NCBI GenBank assembly: GCA_017469425.1
Contig: JAFUGJ010000101.1
Span: 16,523 to 80,522, forward strand
Source: Bacteroidales bacterium
GTDB lineage: Bacteria; Bacteroidota; Bacteroidia; Bacteroidales; UBA932
Length of the DNA: 64,000 nt
Direction: 5' to 3'
A program made the translations under genes and the position numbers. Position 1 is the stretch's first letter, and each line of letters opens with the position of its first letter. Below, in pieces: positions 1 to 8,611 of this stretch. The notes under the pieces are model-generated. The model made no database searches, was not told where the DNA came from, and was given only the letters and a program-made list of their open reading frames with translations.

Positions 1-2
1 GC

Positions 3-1403
3 GCCTATCCCGACAAGATGACTTCCACCGCCGACCGCGAACTGCGCAGGGCCTACAATGAAGCTTATACATCCCGCGGGCACAACGGCAACGAGTATGA
101 CAACGCACTGCTCGTCATCGAAGTGATACGCCTCCGTCAGGAGAAGGCAAAGATGCTTGGATACGAGAATTCCGCCGCCTACACCCTCGACAACAAGATG
201 GCGAAGACTCCTGCAACGGTGGATAATTTCCTCCGGGGGATAATGTCGGCTGCTACCGCCCGCGCCCGTGAAGAAATCGCCGACATGCAGAAGGTGATGG
301 ATGAAGACATTGCCGCCGGCCTTCTTCCCGCAGGCTCGAAGATTGAGCCCTGGGACTGGTGGTACTATGCAGAGAAGGTGCGCAAGGCAAAGTACGACCT
401 TGACGACGAGGAAGTGAAGCCTTATTTCCAGATGGATTCCGTGCGCAAGGGCGTTTTCCTTGCTGCCAAGGAACTTTACGGAGTGCAGATGGAACCCCTC
501 AGTGGCGTGCCTTCATACAATCCAGACTGCGTCCAGACCTATAAAGTCCTGGATGCCGACGGCTCGCTTCTCGGCATCTTCACTACCGACTATCTGCCCC
601 GCGACAGCAAGCGTGGGGGAGCGTGGATGAACAATATCCGCGAGCAGTATGTGGATGCTTCCGGAGTTGAGGTGCGGCCCATTATCGTGAATGTCGGGAA
701 TCTTGCCGAGAACATGAATGTGGACCAGGTGCAGACCGCCTTCCACGAATTCGGCCATGCCCTGCACGGGCTCCTTACCAAGTGCCATTATCCTTCGGTA
801 AGCGGCACCGGCGTCACCCGCGACTTTGTGGAGATGTTCAGCCAGTTCAACGAAAACTGGGCGTTCCAGCCTTCGCTGCTCGCGCGCTACGCACATAATT
901 CCGCCAATGAGACCATTCCTGCCGCACTCGTTGAGAAGATTAACAATTCCCTCAAGTTCAACCAGGGCTTCATGACTACGGAACTTTGTGCGGCATCCCT
1001 TCTGGATTTGAAATGGCACGAACTCGCCGACATCCCTTCCGATATTGACACTCGTGAGAAGGCGACGGCGTTCATCGATGCCTTCGAAGCCGACCTTGCC
1101 AAGTCCATAGGGCTGAATCCGGAAATTACCTATCGCTACCGCAGTACTTACTTCAACCACATTTTCTCCAGCGGCTACAACACCGGTTACTATGGTTATC
1201 TGTGGAGCGAAGTGCTCGACAAGGATGCGTTCAGCATCTTCGAAGCCTCCGAAGGCGGCCCGTTCAACCTCGAACTGGCCCGCAAGTTCCGCCAGACCTT
1301 CCTGGAGCGCGGCGGCAGCGAAGAACCCATGACGCTTTATGTGCAGTTCGCAGGCCGCGAGCCCGACTCCCGCGCCTTCCTTGAAGCGCGAGGATTGAAA
1401 TAG
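3..1403 (+). CDS. M3 family zinc peptidase, C-terminal part (dipeptidyl carboxypeptidase / oligopeptidase type)
   Basis: The reading frame is open to the left edge of the window, so the N-terminal part lies outside. The zinc site HEFGHALH is at about 742-765, with the downstream Glu expected for gluzincins in EMFSQFNENW (about 832-860). The C-terminal part, with YRYRSTYFNHIFSSGYNTGYYGYLW, is typical of Dcp-like M3 enzymes, which cut dipeptides or short oligopeptides. Signal peptide and location cannot be judged. The distinction between Dcp (periplasmic or cytosolic) and oligopeptidase A rests on family resemblance. Confidence 0.9.
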   Translation, partial: AYPDKMTSTADRELRRAYNEAYTSRGHNGNEYDNALLVIEVIRLRQEKAKMLGYENSAAYTLDNKMAKTPATVDNFLRGIMSAATARAREEIADMQKVMDEDIAAGLLPAGSKIEPWDWWYYAEKVRKAKYDLDDEEVKPYFQMDSVRKGVFLAAKELYGVQMEPLSGVPSYNPDCVQTYKVLDADGSLLGIFTTDYLPRDSKRGGAWMNNIREQYVDASGVEVRPIIVNVGNLAENMNVDQVQTAFHEFGHALHGLLTKCHYPSVSGTGVTRDFVEMFSQFNENWAFQPSLLARYAHNSANETIPAALVEKINNSLKFNQGFMTTELCAASLLDLKWHELADIPSDIDTREKATAFIDAFEADLAKSIGLNPEITYRYRSTYFNHIFSSGYNTGYYGYLWSEVLDKDAFSIFEASEGGPFNLELARKFRQTFLERGGSEEPMTLYVQFAGREPDSRAFLEARGLK

Positions 1404-1520
1404 GATTTTTTATTAACGGAAAACAGCTTGCATATTCTGCGACCATTTTCCCGTCAGGGCCGCAAAGCGACAGGGAGCGGAAATGCGAGGTGTTTTTCAA
1501 AAAGGAAACAAATAAATATA

Positions 1521-2267
1521 ATGAAAAACATCGTATTAGTACGCCATGGCGAGAGCCAGTGGAACAAAGAGAACCGCTTTACCGGTTGGACAAATGTTGA
1601 TTTAAGTGAGAAGGGCCTTCAGGAAGCTCTCGATGCAGGAAAGGCACTCAAGGAAGCAGGCTTCAAATTCGATATTGCCTACACTTCATATCTGAAGAGG
1701 GCCGTAAAGACCCTGAACAATGTGCTCGACGCAATGGACCTCGACTGGATTCCCGTGGAAAAGACCTGGCGCCTCAACGAGAAGCATTACGGCATGCTCC
1801 AGGGCCTCAACAAGGCCGAGACCGCGGCCAAGTACGGCGACGAGCAGGTTCTCATCTGGCGCCGCAGCTATGATGTGGAACCACTTCCCCTTCCCGAGAC
1901 CGACCCCAACTCCGCAACGCAGGATCCCCGCTATGCTGATGTTCCCGACCAGTATGTTCCCCGCACCGAAGCCCTCAAGCAGTGCATCGAGCGCGTAATG
2001 CCTTTCTGGGAGTGCGAAATCTTCCCCAAGCTCAAGACCGTCGATAACATCATCGTAGTTGCTCATGGCAACAGCCTCCGCGGTGTGGTAAAGCACCTCA
2101 AGGGCATCTCCGACGCCGACATCGTAAAACTCAACATCCCTACGGCCACCCCGTATGTATTCGAGTTCGACGACGACCTCAATCTCGTGCGCGACTACTA
2201 TCTCGCCGACCCCGAGGAACTCGCCGCCAAGCAGGCCGCCGTTGCCAACCAGGGCAAAGCGAAGTAA
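1521..2267 (+). CDS. gpmA: 2,3-bisphosphoglycerate-dependent phosphoglycerate mutase
   Basis: This enzyme interconverts 3-phosphoglycerate and 2-phosphoglycerate in glycolysis and gluconeogenesis. The protein is 248 aa, the usual length for the dimeric cofactor-dependent family. It starts [15 protein letters not shown], with the phospho-accepting His in RHGES. The second catalytic His is in [10 protein letters not shown] near residue 180. An in-frame extension to 1428 exists, but the homologous N-terminus starts at 1521. It is followed by the palindromic repeat at 2285-2317, which probably serves as its terminator. Confidence 0.96.
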   Translation: MKNIVLVRHGESQWNKENRFTGWTNVDLSEKGLQEALDAGKALKEAGFKFDIAYTSYLKRAVKTLNNVLDAMDLDWIPVEKTWRLNEKHYGMLQGLNKAETAAKYGDEQVLIWRRSYDVEPLPLPETDPNSATQDPRYADVPDQYVPRTEALKQCIERVMPFWECEIFPKLKTVDNIIVVAHGNSLRGVVKHLKGISDADIVKLNIPTATPYVFEFDDDLNLVRDYYLADPEELAAKQAAVANQGKAK

Positions 2268-2282
2268 TAATCAGGGATTTCC

Positions 2283-2525
2283 TTAAGAACTATCGCTCAT
2301 TTTGGGCGATAGTTCTTCGTTAAATGGTTGAAATATACTCACTTGCCTATTCCATATGTGGAACCCCTTCTCCATCTTTTCCCGCCAGGAGTAGTCAACG
2401 GCCATGTGCGGAGCGAGAGGTGGCAGGGGATAGGAAAGTCCGTACTTGCCTTGATACCTGCTAATTGCTTGTCGCAGCATTACCTTTACTTCACAGGTGA
2501 TGCTAATACCTCGAAGAACAATCAT
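2283..2525 (-). other. Doubtful 80-codon frame whose middle resembles the M64 lipoprotein tail
   Basis: The frame runs into repeat R at its 3' end, so it is probably not a normal gene. Its middle reads SYPLPPLAPHMAVDYSWRE followed by KMEKGF. The M64 protein ends KPLPPLPAPVVVGHGWRE followed by ELQKGK. The similarity is also visible in the DNA (about 2372-2440 against 3703-3760). I read this as a shared repeat or gene scrap. Nothing else supports translation. Confidence 0.3.
2285..2317. repeat. Palindromic repeat R, copy 1 (terminator-like)
   Basis: A perfect 12-base inverted repeat (AAGAACTATCGC / GCGATAGTTCTT) encloses a 9-base loop. The 41 bases from 2285 to 2325 recur with one difference at 8485-8525. 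The same core occurs in the other orientation at 44382, 47059 and 61255. Lying after gpmA and after the minus-strand gene at 2533, it can terminate transcription from both sides. Confidence 0.85.
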
Positions 2526-2532
2526 CGATGTA

Positions 2533-3543
2533 TTAGTTCTTTTTCAAGGATTTCGTCTCTTTTTGCAAAGAATCGAGATATGCTTTTTCTACAGGCGTTA
2601 ACTCCCGGACTTGATACTTCCGGTATTCTGCGATGGCTTTTTCCCGGGCCTGTTGGTTGGATACACTGCCGGAACCGTCAAGGACCTTGGCACCGTTTGC
2701 TGACAGGATATTATCCAGCAAAACCCTGTAATCGTGCATAGTCATGGGTTTTCTCATCAAAGCCTGGTTCTCGGCGAAGTCGAAATAACCGGATACAAGG
2801 TTGTTGAGATACCGGAGTTCTGTCTCGCTCAAGTAGTTCTTGGCAACAGTGACATCGGCAAGCGTAGGATGCGAACCTTTGAAGGAAGTAAGCCCCATAA
2901 ACTCCTTGTCAGAATCGGCCCGATTGTAAATTAGTTCGGCTGCCGTCTGCCCATGTGTTGCAAAATGAAATTTGTTCTGGACAATCTTGAAAAAGAGCCT
3001 GGTTTCCTCATCCGAAGCGTCATAGTCGATGCTGGTCGCATATAAATCCAGAACCTGACGATACAGAACTTTTTCGCTGGAGCGGATGTCCTTGATGGTA
3101 TTAAGCAGGTCATACCAGTACTGACCGCCTCCGTTCCCTTTCAGCCGGTTTACATCCAGCGTCCATCCTTTGACGATGTATTCACGCAAGCGCTTCGTGG
3201 CCCACTGCCGGAAACGGGTTCCAGCGATGGAGTGAACCCTGTAACCGACGGATATGATTACATCAAGATTGTATAGAAGAACTTCTTGATTCTGCATTTT
3301 GCCTGCAATAGCACCATGAGGAGTGGTTGTTCGGAATTTCCGAACAACCACTGATTTCTCCAGCTCTCCCTCTTTGAAAATATTGGAAATATGTTCGCTG
3401 ATTGTGGATTTAGCTTTGTTGAATAATAGACATAGCTGCTCTTGAGTCAGCCATACGGTTTCATTCTCTAAACGCACATCCAGATGTACATTTCCATCCT
3501 CGGACTGGTAAAGGATTATTTCCCCTTTATCTTTTCCCTCCAT
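2533..3543 (-). CDS. RhuM family protein (virulence RhuM)
   Basis: The protein is about 336 aa. It begins MEGKDKGEIILYQSEDGN and continues with VWLTQEQLCLLF and a segment ISEHISNIFKEGEL that suggests a small N-terminal DNA-binding or KilA/Rha-like region. The body (VGYRVHSIAGTRFRQWATKRLREYIVKGW) is the hallmark of the RhuM family. RhuM proteins are common on genomic islands, sometimes beside Fic/Doc genes, but their biochemical role is not established. No Fic motif is present here or next door. ATG at 3543 is chosen over an upstream TTG. It sits in an accessory block between two R repeats. Confidence 0.85.
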   Translation of the reverse strand: MEGKDKGEIILYQSEDGNVHLDVRLENETVWLTQEQLCLLFNKAKSTISEHISNIFKEGELEKSVVVRKFRTTTPHGAIAGKMQNQEVLLYNLDVIISVGYRVHSIAGTRFRQWATKRLREYIVKGWTLDVNRLKGNGGGQYWYDLLNTIKDIRSSEKVLYRQVLDLYATSIDYDASDEETRLFFKIVQNKFHFATHGQTAAELIYNRADSDKEFMGLTSFKGSHPTLADVTVAKNYLSETELRYLNNLVSGYFDFAENQALMRKPMTMHDYRVLLDNILSANGAKVLDGSGSVSNQQAREKAIAEYRKYQVRELTPVEKAYLDSLQKETKSLKKN

Positions 3544-3587
3544 AGCGATAAGCAATAGGGCGCTTGGTTCTCACCCTGATTGACATC

Positions 3588-3595
3588 CAAAGATA
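3588..3595 (-). promoter_or_regulatory. Putative -7 box for the RhuM gene
   Basis: The minus strand reads TATCTTTG, a perfect TAnnTTTG box, 44 bases upstream of the RhuM ATG. I see no well-spaced -33 TTTG, so the assignment rests on the -7 box and position. Confidence 0.5.
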
Positions 3596-3610
3596 ATCAC
3601 AAGAAAATGC

Positions 3611-3648
3611 AAATCCAAGTGATTGCAGCTTCGTAATCACTTGGATTT
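3611..3648. terminator. Perfect 14-base inverted repeat, likely terminator of the M64 gene
   Basis: Arms AAATCCAAGTGATT and AATCACTTGGATTT enclose a 10-base loop. On the minus strand the hairpin lies just after the M64 stop and is followed by GCATTTTCTT, a weak T-rich tail. It also separates that gene from the RhuM promoter. Confidence 0.6.
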
Positions 3649-3670
3649 GTTGATAGTTTTACTTCGCTGT

Positions 3671-3693
3671 CATTCTGAGCGAAGCGAAGAATC
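3671..3693. repeat. Dispersed repeat of the CATTCTGAGCGAAGCG type
   Basis: This 23-base near-palindrome abuts the M64 stop codon. The same motif is very widely scattered in bacterial genomes; read in one frame it gives the familiar spurious peptide CHSERSEES. It has no known coding role. Confidence 0.6.
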
Positions 3694-6600
3694 TATTTCC
3701 CCTTCTGCAGCTCTTCTCTCCAACCGTGACCTACCACAACCGGGGCCGGGAGCGGCGGCAGCGGTTTGGAGAGACGCGCCTTCGCAGCCTGAGTTTTGCG
3801 GCGCTGGATGGCGGCAGGAGTGCGGTTCACTGCATCGTAGGCCACGAAGTCTTCGTAACTGCCTTCCCATGATTCGCCGTAGGCCAGCTTTCCGATTCGG
3901 TACCAGATGGCGTATCGGCTGGGGGCGTTGAATCCGCCGGTATTGGTGTTCATGATACTGTTCACAGTTGGACGCCAAACGCCAGTCCAATAAGTGAGAC
4001 CGCCTTCGTAGCAACCAAGACCTTCGCCTGAATAACGAGGGTCACCAAGGAACTGCGACCATTTCACCTGAGCCGGGTCGCTCGTAAAGTCAACATTCTT
4101 CCACCAGCCGTAAGCCTCATTGACTTTGGTGTTGGCAATGGCATCCGCCGAAATTGCTCCATTATACTCGTATGCATACTCATCAGCCAGTTTGGAGAAG
4201 CCGTGACCGCCAGCCTCGTGGGATACGAGTCCGTTGAAAATATCGGTATCGCTGTTTGTGGGGAAATAGGCAATGGAAAGTCCGCTACCATAGTTGCCCG
4301 ATGATGGATAATACATGTAGCAGGTACCGGCGTAGGCGTTTTCATTCATCATGACGATGATGACAGCATCGTCCAGTCTGTCTTCGCTGATGGCTTTCTT
4401 GGCATATTCAATGACCTTTGAGTCGTCTCCATAGATGTATGTGCCATCACCATGAGCAGTGGAAAGTGCTTGGCCACTATGTTCATAGCCTTCGGTGGCC
4501 GATACGACATTCACTGTATAGACATTGAAGCGGTCTTTCATTGACTTGTAAGGCTCCTCTGAGAAGAACGCATCAGCAGCTTTCTGCATTATGTTGGCGT
4601 ATGTGCCGTCTGCTATCTGCCGGTCAGAGAAGCCATCTCCCATCAAAACGAGGTCTATGCCAGTGCCAATGGTTGACTGTTGGAGGGTTGATGTTGCGCC
4701 GTCTGAGGAATAGTCTGAGGACTGATACCAATCAACAACGATATTTTCTGCAAGAAACTGAGACAGATCTAGCGTACTTATAAGATTTGACCAAACAACC
4801 TTTGAATTACTATCTACGACTGTAATTGCGGGGGAGCCTGTATACCACAGTGGATAACTGACTATTTCGTAATCAGGGTCAACGCTTTTATAAAAATAGT
4901 TTCCTTCTTGGGAATAACAAAAATTTATCCAGGGAGTTTCGGATGCACGAATCTCATCAACACTATCGCCTGTCCATGCAATCATTCCCACTCCCTTATC
5001 CTTATACTCATTAAACAAATGAATCATTGTTTTGGTCATATCAGTATTTTCCCCTGGACGCCACTGCATCAAAATAGTGTACTGATTAGCCGTATAGATA
5101 TCCTTCGCAACTATCTGTTCACCATCAATATCAGTGGTAATAAATACAGGTGCATTGAAAGTAATTTCATTCAAGTCAAATTGATTCCCTGGAAGAATCT
5201 CTCCCCATTGATACATAAACCAGGGGGAAGACTTTACCGATTCTGGGATTATGCCTGAAAGATGATTCCCGGATAAAGTTAAATCGTGTAGTCTATTTAA
5301 ATATGAAAAAGACTCAGGGATAGTACCGATAAGGTTATTACCCCTAAGATCTAAAGTCTCGAGTTGATTCAGAGTACCGAGCGATTCGGGAATAACGCCA
5401 GTCAAGCCGCATGAACCAAATAATAGTCGCTGTAACTGTTGTAATTCTGAAATCCATGAAGGAATTTGTAATCCATCCATCCGTGTCAGTGAAAAGTCCA
5501 ATGTCCTAAGATTCTTTAATTCGCGAATTTGCTCAGGCATTTCATTTAATACACCCATATGGTATTCCAAGTATTTCAAGTTGGGAATAGAACATATTCC
5601 TATCGGGAAAGATTTAAAAACAATTGAAATACTAGACAAGTTAGTAAGGGGAGTAAAAGTCGGTTTTACATCTTCCAAATCAGCTCCGCCTATAAACAAA
5701 TAGTACAATTTGCTTAGTTTATCTATTTCTTGCGGGATTACTTTAGTTCGATGACCGCAAAGTGTAAGTTCCATTAGGTTTTTCAAATTGCCTATTTCCG
5801 ATGGAAATGATGTGATATTATCATCTTCAAGCCGTAAGGCTTTCAGATTTACCAATTCACCTAATGAGGCTGGCACATCACCTCTCATGCCGATATACTG
5901 TAGGGAAAGATTGCCAACATTTCCGTTCTCATCTGTATGAACCCCATACCATTCTCCAACCGGCTTATCCGAACACCAGTTCTCATTATTTGTCCAATTG
6001 TCACCATCCAAAGCATTATAAATAGCTATCAGTGCTTCACGCTCAAGTGCAAGCTGATAATCATGATTGGGTCCTTGTTCGATTAAGTATGGAAGGATAA
6101 TCGCTCCGTCTTCACTTTTGATAACCACCGTGGCGCTCCTTTTAGTGCCGGTATTCGATTGAACAATCAGTCCTATCGTCTGTTTCTCCATCGCCTTGGT
6201 CTCCGGAGCAACGCTAATCCAACTCTGAGCATCTTCAGGGATGACGATGTGGCAAGGAACATTGGCGAAGAACTCCAGCGTGACCTCGCCGCCTTCGTTG
6301 GAGACTTCCTTGGTAGTATTCTCCTCAACCTCAATAGCTTCCGCCTCAAAATTCAGCGTGCGCATAATGGCCTGGCTGCCATTAGAAACAAGCACCACAA
6401 CCTTGCTGTATTCATCAATTGTCGCGCCTGTCTTAACCTGAAGCGCCCCCGTCTTGGCATCGGTCTTTACGACCTTCACCTTGATATCGACCGAACTCAA
6501 TGCCTCAATAGTGATGTCGTCAATGCCGGAGGTAATAGTATAATGAATATTGCGGGTAGCGTTGGTGCCCATCACCACAAGGTCTGCCGAATCAAACTCT

Positions 6601-8159
6601 ATGCTCAGCGCAGCAGCACGACGAATGACAAAAGTCTGGCCGTCGCTTGTAACAAATGTCACTTCCGTTTCGGTCACATTCACGCTCTGGAACATACTGT
6701 CGCCGTCTTTGCCGTCAATTCCGTCTTTCCCATCTCTTCCATCCTGACCATTCTCGCCTGTAGCTTTGCCCAACTGGGTCCAGGTAGTACCGTTGTCTGT
6801 GGAAACATACCAGTAGCCGTCTTCAATCTTCAATTGAGGCGTGATGCCGTCTTTACCGTCCTGCCCATTCTGGCCATTCTCTCCGTCCTTGCCGGGGACA
6901 CCGTCTTCCCCGTCCTGACCATCCTTTCCGTCTTGGCCGTTTGCTCCGTTCTTACCATCAGTTCCTACGGCTTTGACCTTCTGGCCGTTGCTGTCAAGAA
7001 GCCACTGCCCGTCAAGGGTCCAGTACCAGATGCCGTCGGTATCCTGCTTCACTCCAATCACCGGCGTGTGACCGTCCTGACCATTTGTCCCATCCTTGCC
7101 ATCGGCCCCATCTTTTCCTTGATAGATAGTTACAGAACCACTCTTTGTGAAGTTGATGATGTACCCAACCTCCTTGCCGTCCTCTATAATGGGAAGAATT
7201 GCCGTGATATAGTCATTGTTCTGCAGAGCGTAAACAATAGTCTGCAACGCTTCAATGTTGGAATTCATCTGATTCACAAGGGTCCTGAGCTGTTCAAAAG
7301 CATACCAGGTAGGGATTGTGAGAACAGTTCCATCCATTAAAGTGAACACAATGTAATCACTGTTAGAGGTATCTATGCTAGTAAACATTGAATCTCCAGT
7401 TAGGCCGATTGCTCCGTCCTTGCCATCAACACCGTCCTTACCATCCTTGCCGTCTTCGCCTGTGGCTTTGCCCAGTTGGGTCCAGGTGGCACCGTTGTCT
7501 GTGGAAACATACCAGTAGCCGTCCTCAATCTTTAACTGAGGGGTGATGCCATCTTTCCCGTCTTGTCCATTCTGACCGTTCTCTCCGTCCTTGCCGGGGG
7601 CGCCGTCTTTACCATCCTGACCATCCTTTCCGTCTTGGCCGTTTGCTCCGTTCTTACCATCAGTTCCTACGGCTTTGACCTTCTGGCCGTTGCTGTCAAG
7701 CAGCCACTGCCCGTCAAGGGTCCAGTACCAGATGCCGTCGGTATCCTGCTTCACTCCAATCACCGGCGTGTGACCGTCCTGACCATTCGTCCCGTCCTTG
7801 CCATCTCTGCCATTGGTGCCGTCCTTTCCGTCAGCACCGTCTTTGCCATCGGCCCCATCCTGACCATGATAGATGGTGATGGGATTGCCCTTGGCGAAGG
7901 TGATGGTGTAGCCGACGGTCTTGCCACCCTCGGTAATGGGGTTGACCGAAGTGATGTAGTCGCCGGTCTGCAATGCAGAGACGATGCCCTGCAGGGAGGA
8001 GATGTTGCTGTTCATCTCGCCGCAGAGTTTCTCCAACGCCGATACGCGCTTTTCAAGGTCGTTCAAGCGCTCGTTGACATCCATGATTTCCTGCTGGCAG
8101 GAAGCGAGGGCAAGCATCGTGAGGAATGCTGCCAGAATAATTTTGATGCGTGTTATCAT
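3693..8159 (-). CDS. Giant mosaic lipoprotein: collagen-like DUF4988 units, BACON-like domain, LRRs and M64 metallopeptidase
   Basis: 1488 aa. A lipoprotein signal (LALASC, Cys21) implies export and lipid anchoring. Approximate order: coiled-coil DUF4988-like unit plus collagen-like GKDGxDGKDG repeats (20-255); a second near-identical unit (265-495); beta-sandwich/BACON-like region (500-690); leucine-rich repeats opening with the Bacteroidetes-type start ALDGDNWTNNENWC (700-985); a thioredoxin-like stretch without CxxC (990-1150); and an M64 peptidase (1165-1450). The zinc site is HEAGGHGFSKLADEY near 1320. M64 includes the IgA peptidase of Clostridium ramosum, so a host glycoprotein target is possible but is inference. 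The tail (PLPPLPAPVVVGHGWRE) resembles a scrap at 2283-2525. Confidence 0.88.
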   Translation of the reverse strand: MITRIKIILAAFLTMLALASCQQEIMDVNERLNDLEKRVSALEKLCGEMNSNISSLQGIVSALQTGDYITSVNPITEGGKTVGYTITFAKGNPITIYHGQDGADGKDGADGKDGTNGRDGKDGTNGQDGHTPVIGVKQDTDGIWYWTLDGQWLLDSNGQKVKAVGTDGKNGANGQDGKDGQDGKDGAPGKDGENGQNGQDGKDGITPQLKIEDGYWYVSTDNGATWTQLGKATGEDGKDGKDGVDGKDGAIGLTGDSMFTSIDTSNSDYIVFTLMDGTVLTIPTWYAFEQLRTLVNQMNSNIEALQTIVYALQNNDYITAILPIIEDGKEVGYIINFTKSGSVTIYQGKDGADGKDGTNGQDGHTPVIGVKQDTDGIWYWTLDGQWLLDSNGQKVKAVGTDGKNGANGQDGKDGQDGEDGVPGKDGENGQNGQDGKDGITPQLKIEDGYWYVSTDNGTTWTQLGKATGENGQDGRDGKDGIDGKDGDSMFQSVNVTETEVTFVTSDGQTFVIRRAAALSIEFDSADLVVMGTNATRNIHYTITSGIDDITIEALSSVDIKVKVVKTDAKTGALQVKTGATIDEYSKVVVLVSNGSQAIMRTLNFEAEAIEVEENTTKEVSNEGGEVTLEFFANVPCHIVIPEDAQSWISVAPETKAMEKQTIGLIVQSNTGTKRSATVVIKSEDGAIILPYLIEQGPNHDYQLALEREALIAIYNALDGDNWTNNENWCSDKPVGEWYGVHTDENGNVGNLSLQYIGMRGDVPASLGELVNLKALRLEDDNITSFPSEIGNLKNLMELTLCGHRTKVIPQEIDKLSKLYYLFIGGADLEDVKPTFTPLTNLSSISIVFKSFPIGICSIPNLKYLEYHMGVLNEMPEQIRELKNLRTLDFSLTRMDGLQIPSWISELQQLQRLLFGSCGLTGVIPESLGTLNQLETLDLRGNNLIGTIPESFSYLNRLHDLTLSGNHLSGIIPESVKSSPWFMYQWGEILPGNQFDLNEITFNAPVFITTDIDGEQIVAKDIYTANQYTILMQWRPGENTDMTKTMIHLFNEYKDKGVGMIAWTGDSVDEIRASETPWINFCYSQEGNYFYKSVDPDYEIVSYPLWYTGSPAITVVDSNSKVVWSNLISTLDLSQFLAENIVVDWYQSSDYSSDGATSTLQQSTIGTGIDLVLMGDGFSDRQIADGTYANIMQKAADAFFSEEPYKSMKDRFNVYTVNVVSATEGYEHSGQALSTAHGDGTYIYGDDSKVIEYAKKAISEDRLDDAVIIVMMNENAYAGTCYMYYPSSGNYGSGLSIAYFPTNSDTDIFNGLVSHEAGGHGFSKLADEYAYEYNGAISADAIANTKVNEAYGWWKNVDFTSDPAQVKWSQFLGDPRYSGEGLGCYEGGLTYWTGVWRPTVNSIMNTNTGGFNAPSRYAIWYRIGKLAYGESWEGSYEDFVAYDAVNRTPAAIQRRKTQAAKARLSKPLPPLPAPVVVGHGWREELQKGK
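6761..7802 (-). repeat. In-frame internal duplication within the M64 lipoprotein gene
   Basis: A segment of about 340 bases at 6761-7100 recurs nearly unchanged at 7463-7802, an offset of exactly 702 bases (234 codons). Each copy encodes a run of collagen-like GxDG triplets and a short globular piece (IWYWTLDGQWLL, DGYWYVSTDNG). The few differences suggest a recent duplication or ongoing gene conversion. Confidence 0.85.
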
Positions 8160-8193
8160 ATTTTGTGAGTTCTTGTTTCCTCCTATACATAAA

Positions 8194-8268
8194 GTGTGAG
8201 CCTCTCGGGTCTTATCCTAGCGAGGGCTCTGGAAAGCCTGTAAAGAGAATAAGGGAATCAGCTCACAC
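8194..8268 (-). promoter_or_regulatory. Structured leader of the M64 gene with two competing helices
   Basis: In the minus-strand leader GTGTGAGC (8261-8268) can pair with GCTCACAC (8194-8201) over 8 bases. Alternatively GAGCCCTCG (8221-8229) can pair with CGAG and AGGCTC (8198-8207). The two pairings share bases, so they exclude each other. A purine-rich stretch (AGGAGGAAAC) lies closer to the start codon, about 8180. I do not recognise a known riboswitch. The rest of 8160-8611 holds repeat R copy 2 and no convincing gene. Confidence 0.35.
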
Positions 8269-8484
8269 CGCTATATGGAGGGAAAACCCACAATACAGCC
8301 AATGCAAGCGTCTCACTATATCCCGTCTTTACAATGAATTATCCAGATTCTCGCTACGGAACAAGCTTAACGCTCAAATATGTACGCGCACCTTGCGGTG
8401 AGCATGGCAAAATTAACCAAAGTTTTGCAGATATACAATAATAGCAGGCGCATCCGTTATAGCTTGTATATCAGGTGTTTACTA

Positions 8485-8517
8485 AAGAACTATCGCTCAT
8501 TTCGGGCGATAGTTCTT
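8485..8517. repeat. Palindromic repeat R, copy 2
   Basis: The stem is identical to copy 1 (12 bases), with loop TCATTTCGG, and it is followed by the same CGTTAAAT tail. It lies in the same orientation as copy 1, so the two are direct repeats flanking the RhuM-M64 block. It is downstream of the minus-strand manA and can act as its terminator. Confidence 0.85.
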
Positions 8518-8611
8518 CGTTAAATTATTGATATTTAGCTATTTGAGTTTTCCGAGCGCTCTCAGATGACGCACAATCCTGGCATTTCACCGACGGAGGA
8601 TTGTCCGTATT

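Noticed and set aside
6159-8168. Plus-strand frames opposite the collagen-like repeats of the M64 gene
   Set aside because: They are antisense readings of the GxDG repeats (VLTILSVLAV-type strings). The repeats give pseudo-hydrophobic peptides, not real membrane proteins.
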